Shown here piece after piece: positions 18,187 through 26,457 of a stretch of DNA of 64,000 nt. The stretch comes from G965205255 sp965205255 (lineage in GTDB: Bacteria; Pseudomonadota; Gammaproteobacteria; Pseudomonadales; Endozoicomonadaceae), in contig OZ242051.1 of the NCBI GenBank assembly GCA_965205255.1, positions 806,001 through 870,000 of the forward strand, given 5' to 3'. The notes under the pieces were generated by a model. That model was not told where the DNA came from, did no database searches, and was given only the letters and a program-made list of their open reading frames with translations. The position numbers were made by a program, and so were the translations under genes. Positions within the stretch are counted from its first letter, which is position 1; every line of letters begins with the position of its first letter.

Positions 18187-19674
18187 ATGAAATTAATTAT
18201 ATTAATGAGCCTCTTAACAATTACCGGATATTCAGTCCAGGCTCTGTCAACAACAACAAACAAGACGACGAATGTCCCCAACTTGAGTAATATTATCCTT
18301 AAGCAGTATCCTGCAAGAGGGGGTCATGATTATGACGAATTTTACGCTAATAGTGTAGAGCTCGAACCATTTACACTGATTTTATGCGGAAAGAAAGTAG
18401 TTGATCAAACTACTCATAAAGTCACATATACAAAAGTTGATCCATCCGCACTGAGCCAAATCTCTTTTTATGTAAACTCAAATGTAGTACTTGATCAAAA
18501 AACAGACCCAAATAATACTATTCCCATCATTCAGAATAATTCTACAAACACAGATATCTACAAACCCGATCCAAGTGAACCAGTGTTTGACTACAATACC
18601 AGCAAAACTACTCGTGCCCTGTTAATTTACGCTGAAAATTCTCATTACTATCAGGTCTATAAAAAATTGGGCTATCAAATAGGTGAAGTTGACGGTTCTC
18701 CAACTTACTTATCTTATTTATACAGGCATTCACAACAAAATCTACCTGCATCCGCCAGTGATGAAAATGCATGTTTTCCTAATGATAACGTAGATCCAAC
18801 CACAGGAACTACCGTTATTCATTTGTATCTTCTTGCCTCCGGGGCATTAAACAATACTCCGCTATTAAAAGTGTCCGCCAGAGCGAACGATGATTCTGGA
18901 AACTCTGTAACTCAGGGACCGATGACTTTTTCCATACCTGAAACACCAATATTATCTGTAAAAGATTTTAACGCCACGACTGAAAGAATAGGAACAGGCC
19001 TTAATAATCCGGCACGATTTTACTCATATTTTTCAAAACATGAAGTTAATAATGGTGTTGATTATTTACAGGAAGAAAGAGGACTTGTTTCATGCAGGGT
19101 AAGTGCTACAGCACCGTTTCATAATCTTTATTATTACACTGATAATCCACAATTATGCCGAGCGAATACACCAAATGTCGGCGCCAGCGACTGTAATGAA
19201 CACAATTGTGCAAGACAGTTTAATTACACTAGTATTTCTAGCCTTAAAACACTCATTCATGACATGGGTAGTACTGATCTTTATTTAGGAACAACCTGCC
19301 CCAACCGCTCGGGTGCCTTTACCGCTGGATTTTACGCAAAACCTGTTTTCAATAGCTCAGATCAAACAGTTAATGACCAGAGCAACAATTTTTATATTAG
19401 TTATTTGGGTGGGGTTGGTGCACATTTTTACAGAAGATCGAACGACAAAGACGACTACGTACAAAAGTCCAGCGTGCAGGGATATGGAGGGCTTAACAAT
19501 CACTTTTATTACATGACATATACATTTGGAATTACTCCTGACCCAGGTGGTAAATGCTCATGGAAGAGAAGCTTGTTAGCTACAGGTCATGATATATTTG
19601 GTAATAATATAGGTATCCAATTTGTACCGGCAAACGGTGATGATGATCCTAAAATCATTTCTGTCTCCAGCTAA
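18187..19674 (+). CDS. Large secreted protein of unknown family, copy 1
   Basis: 495 residues with a Sec signal peptide (M-K-L-I-I-L-M-S-L-L, likely cut after V-Q-A). The mature chain is rich in Tyr, Asn, Ser and Thr and looks beta-sheet dominated. Blocks shared with the next gene are N-L-S-x-x-I-L, F-Y-A-N-S-V-E-L, L-C-G-K, T-K-V-D-P-S, V-I-H-L-Y-L-L-A, Y-Y-Y-T-D-N, S-D-C-N-E, Y-G-G-L-x-N-H-F-Y and the C-terminal F-V-P-A-N-G-D-D-D. Paired Cys in A-S-D-C-N-E-H-N-C suggest disulfides. No enzyme motif recognised. Likely co-transcribed with the Cys-rich gene before it. Confidence 0.85.
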   Translation: MKLIILMSLLTITGYSVQALSTTTNKTTNVPNLSNIILKQYPARGGHDYDEFYANSVELEPFTLILCGKKVVDQTTHKVTYTKVDPSALSQISFYVNSNVVLDQKTDPNNTIPIIQNNSTNTDIYKPDPSEPVFDYNTSKTTRALLIYAENSHYYQVYKKLGYQIGEVDGSPTYLSYLYRHSQQNLPASASDENACFPNDNVDPTTGTTVIHLYLLASGALNNTPLLKVSARANDDSGNSVTQGPMTFSIPETPILSVKDFNATTERIGTGLNNPARFYSYFSKHEVNNGVDYLQEERGLVSCRVSATAPFHNLYYYTDNPQLCRANTPNVGASDCNEHNCARQFNYTSISSLKTLIHDMGSTDLYLGTTCPNRSGAFTAGFYAKPVFNSSDQTVNDQSNNFYISYLGGVGAHFYRRSNDKDDYVQKSSVQGYGGLNNHFYYMTYTFGITPDPGGKCSWKRSLLATGHDIFGNNIGIQFVPANGDDDPKIISVSS

Positions 19675-19699
19675 TTGTTAACGATAATTTTTTTGAGGA

Positions 19700-19726
19700 C
19701 AGAGGTTCATAAAACATGAGCCTCTG
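19700..19726 (+). terminator. Hairpin between the two large secreted genes
   Basis: CAGAGGTTCAT pairs with ATGAGCCTCTG (one wobble) around AAAAC. No T-run follows, so it may protect the upstream message or attenuate transcription rather than end it. Confidence 0.5.
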
Positions 19727-19774
19727 AAGATATAAAAACTATAAAAGTACATTAAGATATACGAGATATTAACC

Positions 19775-21292
19775 ATGACAAAGTCACTGCTTTATATAGT
19801 TATTTTTCTGTCTGCCTGCCTTTCGCTTGCTGGACAGTGTGAAATTCAGGGTGGATTAAAACCAATACCTAATCTATCCAGCATGATTCTTCAACAATAT
19901 GCTCCTAAAAGCGGACATAATTATGGGGAGTTTTATGCCAATAGTGTTGAGTTGCAACCATTTACTTTAACCTTGTGTGGAAAAAGAACAATTGACCCCA
20001 AAACTAATAAAGCTACCTACACAAAAGTAGATCCATCAGTAATAGGAAATATTTATATTTCAGCCGATGATAATGTTGCTCTTGATCAGGAGATTGATCC
20101 CAATAACCGGATTCCAATCATTCAGGGCGACCCTAAAAACACGGATATTTATGCGCCCAGCCCTGATGAACCAAAATTTAGCTATAGTGACAGCCAAAAA
20201 AGGCGAGGCTTACTTATCTACACAGAGAGCTCTCATTATTATCAGATATATAAAAATTTCGGATATTATTTTGGAGAAATTGCCGATAACCCAAGATCAT
20301 TTTATGCTTCAAATACAATGATCAGGACTCCGAAAAGTCCTTTTTCTTCCACCTTTGTTGGAGTGGGAGATGACTCTAATGACTGTTTTCCAACTGAAGA
20401 TATACCAGCAGGTGTAGGAGAAACGATTATACATCTTTATCTGCTTGCCACCAAAGCACTACAAAACACACCACTTTTGAAAATATCAGCATTGGCTAAA
20501 GATGATTCAGGGAACAATGTAAGTGAGGGTCCCTTAACATATCAGATACCTCTTTCCCCAGTAGTCACAAATGATGATTATACGACTACTGATGAAAAAC
20601 AAGGCGTATCATCATTGCTTAATCCATCCCAGTTTTTCTCCTATTTCACCAAGCTGGAAAATAGTAACAATACTCAGTATATACAGGAAGAAAGAGGGCG
20701 GATCGCCTGCTCAATATTAGCTGGCGCGCCATTTCATGGAATTTATTACTACACCGATAACCGTAGTGTATGCCATGCATCATCACCCCCAGAACATGCT
20801 AGTGATTGCAATGAGGGTAATTGTGCAAGAATATTGAATATAACCAGTATTCAAAGTTCAAAAATTCCTCTTAATGACATGGAAAGTACAGCGTTATTAA
20901 CAGGAGATGCCTGTCCCCACAAGACGGGAGCTTTCGTAGGAGGCATTATTACCAAACCAATATTAAATAGCGCCGACACCATCGTTAATGATCAGTCAGA
21001 TGCTTTTTATGTAAGTTATAAAGGTGGTGTTGGTACCTATTTTTACAAAAGACAAAACAATAGAGATGATTATGAAAATTTGGTCAATGTTAAAAATTAT
21101 GGCGGGTTATCAAATCATTTTTACTTTATGTCATATACCTTTGGAATAACGCCATCGCCTGGCGGTGCCTGCAAATGGGAAAAATCAATTAATGCATCAG
21201 GGCATGATAAGTTTGGCAACCAGATAAACATTGCGTTTATTCCTGCTAACGGAGATGACGATGCAAAAATCTTAAATGTGACATCAAACTAA
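19775..21292 (+). CDS. Large secreted protein of unknown family, copy 2
   Basis: 505 residues, a full-length paralogue of the gene at 18187 with conserved blocks in the same order (F-Y-A-N-S-V-E-L, L-C-G-K, D-P-N-N, E-E-R-G, Y-Y-T-D-N, N-D-Q-S, Y-G-G-L-S-N-H-F-Y, A-N-G-D-D-D). A signal peptide is visible (M-T-K-S-L-L-Y, likely cut near S-L-A-G-Q). The two copies differ through most of the chain, so the duplication is not recent. The 100-bp gap to copy 1 holds a hairpin. It converges on tatD, and the hairpin at 21304-21334 can serve this side too. Confidence 0.85.
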   Translation: MTKSLLYIVIFLSACLSLAGQCEIQGGLKPIPNLSSMILQQYAPKSGHNYGEFYANSVELQPFTLTLCGKRTIDPKTNKATYTKVDPSVIGNIYISADDNVALDQEIDPNNRIPIIQGDPKNTDIYAPSPDEPKFSYSDSQKRRGLLIYTESSHYYQIYKNFGYYFGEIADNPRSFYASNTMIRTPKSPFSSTFVGVGDDSNDCFPTEDIPAGVGETIIHLYLLATKALQNTPLLKISALAKDDSGNNVSEGPLTYQIPLSPVVTNDDYTTTDEKQGVSSLLNPSQFFSYFTKLENSNNTQYIQEERGRIACSILAGAPFHGIYYYTDNRSVCHASSPPEHASDCNEGNCARILNITSIQSSKIPLNDMESTALLTGDACPHKTGAFVGGIITKPILNSADTIVNDQSDAFYVSYKGGVGTYFYKRQNNRDDYENLVNVKNYGGLSNHFYFMSYTFGITPSPGGACKWEKSINASGHDKFGNQINIAFIPANGDDDAKILNVTSN

Positions 21293-21297
21293 TTCTG

Positions 21298-21334
21298 AAA
21301 AAAGTGCTCTCAGGATAAATAGCAGTGAGAGCAC
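21298..21334 (-). terminator. Intrinsic terminator of the pabC-tatD operon
   Basis: GTGCTCTCA (21304-21312) and TGAGAGCAC (21326-21334) form a perfect 9-bp stem. On the minus strand it is followed directly by TTTTTT, 12 bp past the tatD stop. On the plus strand it may also stop reading from the secreted genes. Confidence 0.9.
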
Positions 21335-21346
21335 CTGACTGACATT

Positions 21347-22132
21347 TTATAAAGTTGCCTTTTCAAACAAAGCAAAAAAATTATCAGTTGTTTGCTGTGC
21401 TAGAATATCAGCATTGGTTTTTCGTTGCTCTGCAATAAAGTTACAAACTTCCACTACATATCTTGGCTCATTAGGCTTGCCTCGGTAAGGAATGGGTGCT
21501 AAATACGGTGAGTCTGTTTCTATTAAAAGGCGGTTATCTGGTACATAACGGGCGACTTCACGTAATTTTTCAGCATTTTTAAAAGTAACAATACCCGACA
21601 ATGAAATATAAAACCCAAGGTCAAGCCCCTGCCTTGCCATCTCGATATCTTCTGTAAAACAGTGAAACACACCCGGTTTTTCTTTTTTTGCATAAGTTTT
21701 TAACAGCTCAATGGTTTCAGACTTTGCTTTTCTTGTGTGGATAACAACCGGAAGATCACATGATTTTCCAGCCTCAAGATGCATTATAAAAGACTCTGTT
21801 TGTTGTGTTTTACTCTCAGCAGAGTAATGAAAGTCCAGCCCCGTTTCTCCTAACCCAACAATCTTTTGATGTGAAGAAAGCTCAGTTAATTGCTCAACAC
21901 TAGTAAAACCTTTGTCAAGATCAAGGGGGTGGACACCCACCGTTCCCCAAATATTATCAAACGTTTCTACAATATTTTTAACTTCATTAAAACCTTGAAT
22001 GCTGGTGCTGATAGACAGCATGTTTTTTACGCCTGTTGCTCTGGCAGCCTCGATAGCTTTACTTAAGTCGCCATTATAGATATCAAGCTTTAAAGCATCC
22101 AAATGACAGTGAGAGTCGGTATAAAATGTCAT
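21347..22132 (-). CDS. tatD: TatD-family metal-dependent hydrolase (DNase)
   Basis: 261 residues. The metal-binding start D-S-H-C-H-L-D, G-E-T-G-L-D-F-H, the H of V-V-I-H-T-R, the H of V-F-H-C-F-T and I-E-T-D-S-P-Y-L-A-P are all present, as in the TatD/YcfH DNases of the TIM-barrel amidohydrolase type. Cytoplasmic, linked to DNA repair or RNA turnover. Last gene of the operon; its position after pilZ matches Pseudomonas (YcfH-like copy). Complete and normal in length. Confidence 0.95.
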   Translation of the reverse strand: MTFYTDSHCHLDALKLDIYNGDLSKAIEAARATGVKNMLSISTSIQGFNEVKNIVETFDNIWGTVGVHPLDLDKGFTSVEQLTELSSHQKIVGLGETGLDFHYSAESKTQQTESFIMHLEAGKSCDLPVVIHTRKAKSETIELLKTYAKKEKPGVFHCFTEDIEMARQGLDLGFYISLSGIVTFKNAEKLREVARYVPDNRLLIETDSPYLAPIPYRGKPNEPRYVVEVCNFIAEQRKTNADILAQQTTDNFFALFEKATL

Positions 22133-22159
22133 ACTATTGTTTCATGCCACTAAAAAGAT

Positions 22160-22531
22160 TTACATTGTACCCGTTGGCTTTCCAGATGCCAATAAACCTG
22201 CAAGAGTTGTTTCTATTTTACTTTTTACCTGATCATCATCATCCACAAACTGTAACCCAACACCTAAAAGCATACCAACCTCAAAAGGTGCCAGCCAAAC
22301 TACTTTACATGCCACAGGTACAGGGTTTATTGTATCTGGCAACTTAAGCCTAATGAAAACAGAGTCACCAAGTTCATACTGATGCTCGGTAGAAACCAGT
22401 AATCCCCCACTATTTAAAAAAGGCATATACGCTTTATAGAGTGCTGCTTTATCAGCCAGCTCTACACTAATCATTGATTTTTTACTGCCTGAGCTACTTA
22501 CCTGCATTTGTGTCTCCGCTTTATTATCCAC
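22160..22531 (-). CDS. pilZ: PilZ, type IV pilus assembly regulator
   Basis: 123 residues. It resembles the original Pseudomonas PilZ rather than c-di-GMP receptors: L-Y-x-A-Y-M-P-F-L-x-x-G-G-L, Y-x-L-G-D-x-V-F, A-C-K-V-V-W, G-V-G-L-Q-F and the end K-P-T-G-T-M. The R-x-x-x-R part of the c-di-GMP site is absent, as in true PilZ. The protein is needed for type IV pilus extension through the PilB/FimX partners. It sits between holB and tatD, the standard place. No pilus genes are in the window. Confidence 0.92.
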   Translation of the reverse strand: MDNKAETQMQVSSSGSKKSMISVELADKAALYKAYMPFLNSGGLLVSTEHQYELGDSVFIRLKLPDTINPVPVACKVVWLAPFEVGMLLGVGLQFVDDDDQVKSKIETTLAGLLASGKPTGTM

Positions 22532-22553
22532 GCTTTTTACGTGCTGATTATTA

Positions 22554-23564
22554 TTAGCTTAGCGAAATATTTTGCCAACGCACCAGTAAAGACTCAATCA
22601 CCAGTTGTGTATTAAAGTTAACCTTGCCTGTCATTTGTCCATACTTAACCACTAGCCAGTCATGATACTCACTCAATTTAGCTCCGGTTGCATTATGTAC
22701 TACTGTCAGGAACAATGGCTCAGAAGAAATAACCTCCAAAGAATTAGACTCTGTAAGTTTGGCTTTACACATCCCTGCTACTAAAAAAATAACCCATTGA
22801 AACACAAAATAGGCATCAAACATTTTCCACTGTTCAGACACTTCAGCCACAGATTTTTTTTTCTCTGTTAAAGCCTTTAACCCTTCAGACAACACCAACC
22901 ATTTTTCAGCTTCATTATCAAGTACATACCTAAGCGCTGTGAGTGGTCGTCCTGCTGCGATAGCAAGCACAGATTTAACTGATGATTTCTCTAGTCGCTG
23001 AGAGTGTTTTTCCAGCTGATGCTGCAACCACGTTAATGAAGTAGCCTGAGAAGGTACCGGAAAAACAAGTTGCTGACAACGACTTCTAATCGTAGGCATT
23101 AAGCTGTGAACACGTTGAGACACCAATAATATCAATGTTCTTTCTCCCGGTTCTTCCAAAGACTTAAGTAGCGCATTAGCAGAGAAAATATTCATCCCTT
23201 CAGCTGGTGAAATTATGACTACACGATAACCACCCTGATTGGAGTGACAGCTCAAAAACTCTACCACTTTACGAACCGAATCAATCTTGATCTGACGATG
23301 TTTATCTTCGGGCAATGCCTGCATAATATCCGGATGTGTTCCAGCTCGATAAAGCAAACAATCTTTACAACAACCACACGGTTCATTGCCAGGATCACGA
23401 CAGATCACAAAATTGGCCAGATATTGCGCAAATACCTGCTTGCCATTTTCTTCCGGACCAGCAATTAACAATGCATGAGGCAAGCGGTTTTGCCTGAACA
23501 GACTAACTATAACCTCCCACTTGCTCTTTTGCCATGGATAAAGGGATAACGCCGGTGAGTTCAT
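22554..23564 (-). CDS. holB: DNA polymerase III delta' subunit
   Basis: 336 residues. A clamp-loader AAA+ subunit. The zinc module has C-R-D, then C-G-C-C-K-D-C. The P-loop position reads G-P-E-E-N-G-K, degenerate as expected for delta', which does not bind ATP. N-A-L-L-K-S-L-E-E-P and the S-R-C motif (R-S-R-C-Q-Q) are kept. Its start overlaps the tmk stop by 4 bp (A-T-G-A), showing translational coupling. Confidence 0.95.
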   Translation of the reverse strand: MNSPALSLYPWQKSKWEVIVSLFRQNRLPHALLIAGPEENGKQVFAQYLANFVICRDPGNEPCGCCKDCLLYRAGTHPDIMQALPEDKHRQIKIDSVRKVVEFLSCHSNQGGYRVVIISPAEGMNIFSANALLKSLEEPGERTLILLVSQRVHSLMPTIRSRCQQLVFPVPSQATSLTWLQHQLEKHSQRLEKSSVKSVLAIAAGRPLTALRYVLDNEAEKWLVLSEGLKALTEKKKSVAEVSEQWKMFDAYFVFQWVIFLVAGMCKAKLTESNSLEVISSEPLFLTVVHNATGAKLSEYHDWLVVKYGQMTGKVNFNTQLVIESLLVRWQNISLS

Positions 23565-24214
23565 AGGTTAAAGTACTCTGCTAATGTTCGATTCAATGCT
23601 TCATTAACCTTTGTTATTGACGGAGTTGCATCAATAACCCTAAACTGCCTCTTATAGGTATTTGCCCTCTCAAGAAATACATTTCTAATTCTCTCAAAGA
23701 AGGCAATATCTTCTGTTTCAAAACGATCTGGCTGACTTCGTAATCCAGCGCGCTTTAATCCTTCACACACAGGAATATCAAGAAATATAGTCATATCTGG
23801 TCGTAAGTTTTTCTGAACCATGATTTCAAGCTGACCTATCCACTGTTGATTTATTTGTCGCCCTCCTCCTTGATACGCCCATGTCGTATCGGTAAAACGA
23901 TCACAAACGACGGTTTTTCCTTCTGCAAGTGCTGGTTTTATCACGTGTTTGATATGCTGTGCCCTTGCAGCAAACACCAATAAAAGCTCAGAAACATCAT
24001 CAATAGCCTCCTCAAACATAGGATTTAATAATAATTCTCTGAGATGCTCAGCCAATAGTGTTCCACCTGGTTCTCTGGTTTGAACAAAGTCTATATTATG
24101 TTCTGTCAGCCACTGGCTGATATAAGCTATACTGGTTGTTTTTCCAGATCCTTCAGATCCTTCAACGGTAATAAAACATCCTTTCATCTGATCTTCACTT
24201 CTCATATCAGCCAC
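23561..24214 (-). CDS. tmk: Thymidylate kinase
   Basis: 217 residues. Phosphorylates dTMP to dTDP. P-loop E-G-S-E-G-S-G-K-T-T, the D-R-F motif in C-D-R-F-T-D and G-G-G-R-Q-I are present. The start is a GTG at 24214 with A-A-G-G-A-G 8 bp upstream. The ATG codons inside (24205, 24187) have no comparable site, so the protein carries about nine residues before the usual start. thyA for the preceding step lies at 38458. Confidence 0.96.
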   Translation of the reverse strand: MADMRSEDQMKGCFITVEGSEGSGKTTSIAYISQWLTEHNIDFVQTREPGGTLLAEHLRELLLNPMFEEAIDDVSELLLVFAARAQHIKHVIKPALAEGKTVVCDRFTDTTWAYQGGGRQINQQWIGQLEIMVQKNLRPDMTIFLDIPVCEGLKRAGLRSQPDRFETEDIAFFERIRNVFLERANTYKRQFRVIDATPSITKVNEALNRTLAEYFNL

Positions 24215-24226
24215 TGACTGAACTCC

Positions 24227-25321
24227 TTAATGATAAATCTGCTGGTCAATAATGTTGTTTGTTTTGTTACTAAACTCATCATCATCTGATGATGGTCTGC
24301 TAACGGGATAACTACGATAATTTTTCTTTCGATCTATCTGATATTTCTTAACCGCAACATTATGTTGAGCCAACGTATCGCTAAATATATGGTCGCCATC
24401 TCCTGTTGCTACAAAGTATAATGCTTTTTTGGATGATGGATGTATCGTAGCGTCCAGATCTGCTTTATTCACCAGTCCAATAGGGGTAGGCGGGAGTCCT
24501 TTGATCCGGTAAGTATTGTAACGATTTTTTTCAAGAAGATCTTTGCGGGTTATTTTTCCTCTGTAGCGATCACCCATGCCAAAGATAACTGTTGGATCGC
24601 TTTGCAAACGCATACCTTTTTCTAACCTTCGAACAAAGACACCGGCAATATCCGACCGCTCTTTGGGATCAGACGTCTCTTTTTCAATTAACGAAGCCAT
24701 GATCAGAGCCTCATAGGGAGTTTTATATGGTAAATTTTTATCGCAAAGCAACCATGTTTCATGCAAAACAGAGATCAGTCGCTGACTGGCAGTTTTTAAA
24801 ATAACGGAAGCTTGTGTACCTGCAACATAAAAATATGTGTCTGGAAAAAACATCCCTTCCGGAGAAGCGTAGTTAAGCTGTAATTTTTGAGAAAGCTCAG
24901 TATTACTTAATCCTTTTACATCATCAACCATTTTTTTCTGACTGGAAATTGTATTAAGCACATCCTTAAAAGTCATGCCAGGAATCAGCGTGATTTTATG
25001 TTGTACCACTTGGCCTGATTCAAAAATTTCCAAAATTTCAAGCCCACTACTGTTAGCGGGAATCATATATTCCCCTGCATGAAGTTCCCGAGATATGCCG
25101 CTAATTCTTGCATAAATCTCCAGAACAAAAGTATATCTCTCATCCAAAGGCATTAAGCTTATAATTCTATTGAACGAAGCCCCTTTAGGGATCATAACTA
25201 TTTGTTGGTGCTCAATTAAAGGTTGCCTGATCAGATAATTAACAACACCCAAAACTGTTCCAATAATACAAAACAAGAGCATAAAAAAAATGAGAATATA
25301 TCTAATCTGTTTATTGATCAT
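24227..25321 (-). CDS. mltG: Endolytic murein transglycosylase MltG
   Basis: 364 residues. A single N-terminal membrane helix (I-L-I-F-F-M-L-L-F-C-I-I-G) places the catalytic domain in the periplasm. The YceG core shows A-G-E-Y, I-P-G-M-T-F, P-E-G-M-F-F-P-D-T-Y and the catalytic Glu in S-L-I-E-K-E-T, then L-Q-S-D-P-T-V-I-F-G. The enzyme cuts nascent glycan strands to end elongation. It overlaps pabC by 11 bp and precedes tmk by 12 bp, the usual gammaproteobacterial order. Confidence 0.96.
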   Translation of the reverse strand: MINKQIRYILIFFMLLFCIIGTVLGVVNYLIRQPLIEHQQIVMIPKGASFNRIISLMPLDERYTFVLEIYARISGISRELHAGEYMIPANSSGLEILEIFESGQVVQHKITLIPGMTFKDVLNTISSQKKMVDDVKGLSNTELSQKLQLNYASPEGMFFPDTYFYVAGTQASVILKTASQRLISVLHETWLLCDKNLPYKTPYEALIMASLIEKETSDPKERSDIAGVFVRRLEKGMRLQSDPTVIFGMGDRYRGKITRKDLLEKNRYNTYRIKGLPPTPIGLVNKADLDATIHPSSKKALYFVATGDGDHIFSDTLAQHNVAVKKYQIDRKKNYRSYPVSRPSSDDDEFSNKTNNIIDQQIYH

Positions 25322-26132
25322 TGAAAAACGGCTCTATTTTTTTTTGAAGCTCACGGGTAATTTCACCAATACTCCATGAAAGAGAAGCATAACCAATTAC
25401 AGGCCATAGTCCATATACACTGTTGCAAATAAATACTTCACTTGCCTTTTCGAGATATTTATAAGTCATATTACAAATCGTTACGGGTAAAAGCGAAGCA
25501 CTTTCCTTTATAATCCACTGACGCATAACACCAGCAACACCACAACGCGATAAATCAGGAGTCATCAGATTTTCATCTATCACAATAAAAACATTACTCA
25601 TAGTGCCTTCAATCAGATAACCTGCTGTGTCAAATAATAGTCCGTCAGCAAATTTCAAATCATTCCACTCCCCCCTGGCCAATACCTGCTCCAAACGATT
25701 AAGATGCTTTATGCCTGCCAGTAGCGGCTGAACTGCTAGTGTTGTTTTACAGGGAAACAGATTAACGCCACGGGTTTTGTTTGTCTGTGGATAATTGGGT
25801 AATGAATGCCACCGTAAAACAGAGCGCCACTTTGTATGTGCAGGGTTATACCCTCGACCATCACCACGTGTAACAATTATTTTTAAAATACCGGATTGTT
25901 TATTAAACTGTGCGATAAATCTTTGAATTTGATCTTTCAAAGCAGACCAGTCAATGTAAATTGCTAGCCTATTACACGACTTATGAAGTCTGATAAAATG
26001 TTCCTTTTCAAAAACAAGGACACCATTATTAATCAGAACTGTCTCGAAAACACCATCACCATAGGCTAACCCCCTATCGTCAGGCGAAAGAGTATTAACA
26101 GGTTTTCCATCTATCCAAAAATAATCATTCAT
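25311..26132 (-). CDS. pabC: Aminodeoxychorismate lyase
   Basis: 273 residues from the ATG at 26132; the frame extends 33 bp further up to a TTG. The inner start is preferred because W-I-D-G-K near the beginning then matches the family. It makes 4-aminobenzoate for folate. As a fold-type IV PLP enzyme it shows D-R-G-L-A-Y-G-D-G-V-F-E-T, the PLP Lys in G-I-K-H-L-N-R-L, and E-G-T-M-S-N-V-F. First gene of the operon running to tatD. Confidence 0.93.
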   Translation of the reverse strand: MNDYFWIDGKPVNTLSPDDRGLAYGDGVFETVLINNGVLVFEKEHFIRLHKSCNRLAIYIDWSALKDQIQRFIAQFNKQSGILKIIVTRGDGRGYNPAHTKWRSVLRWHSLPNYPQTNKTRGVNLFPCKTTLAVQPLLAGIKHLNRLEQVLARGEWNDLKFADGLLFDTAGYLIEGTMSNVFIVIDENLMTPDLSRCGVAGVMRQWIIKESASLLPVTICNMTYKYLEKASEVFICNSVYGLWPVIGYASLSWSIGEITRELQKKIEPFFNDQ

Positions 26133-26241
26133 CACTTTAACTATATAAACACGCATATCAGGCAATGATTAAATACGTTTATTAATTATTTGTCTATAAA
26201 TACCCTATGATGCTCTCAATGTTCTGCTTTGTCTTCAAAGC

Positions 26242-26343
26242 TAATACCAAAAACTTGTTCTTACTTCTGATTGCGCTACTGTTCTGATCTTACTGTTATG
26301 CGTTATTCCTCGCAATAGTAGGCTTATTTGTCACTTCATCTTC
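26242..26343 (-). repeat. Dispersed intergenic repeat, copy B (inverted)
   Basis: The reverse complement aligns with copy A from A-A-G-T-G-A-C-A-A through C-T-A-T-T-G-C-G-A-G-G, the core CGCATAACAGTAAGATCA and the end TTTTTGGTATTA. It lies upstream of pabC, between divergent genes. Confidence 0.8.
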
Positions 26344-26457
26344 AATACAAAGGCATAAAAACATATTAATAACTGTAGTTAAACATAGGTTTTGGTTTAA
26401 CTGTGCTATATTTTTTCGTGCTTTCTTCTAACCAGATAGTATAAGAGGCGCTTTATA

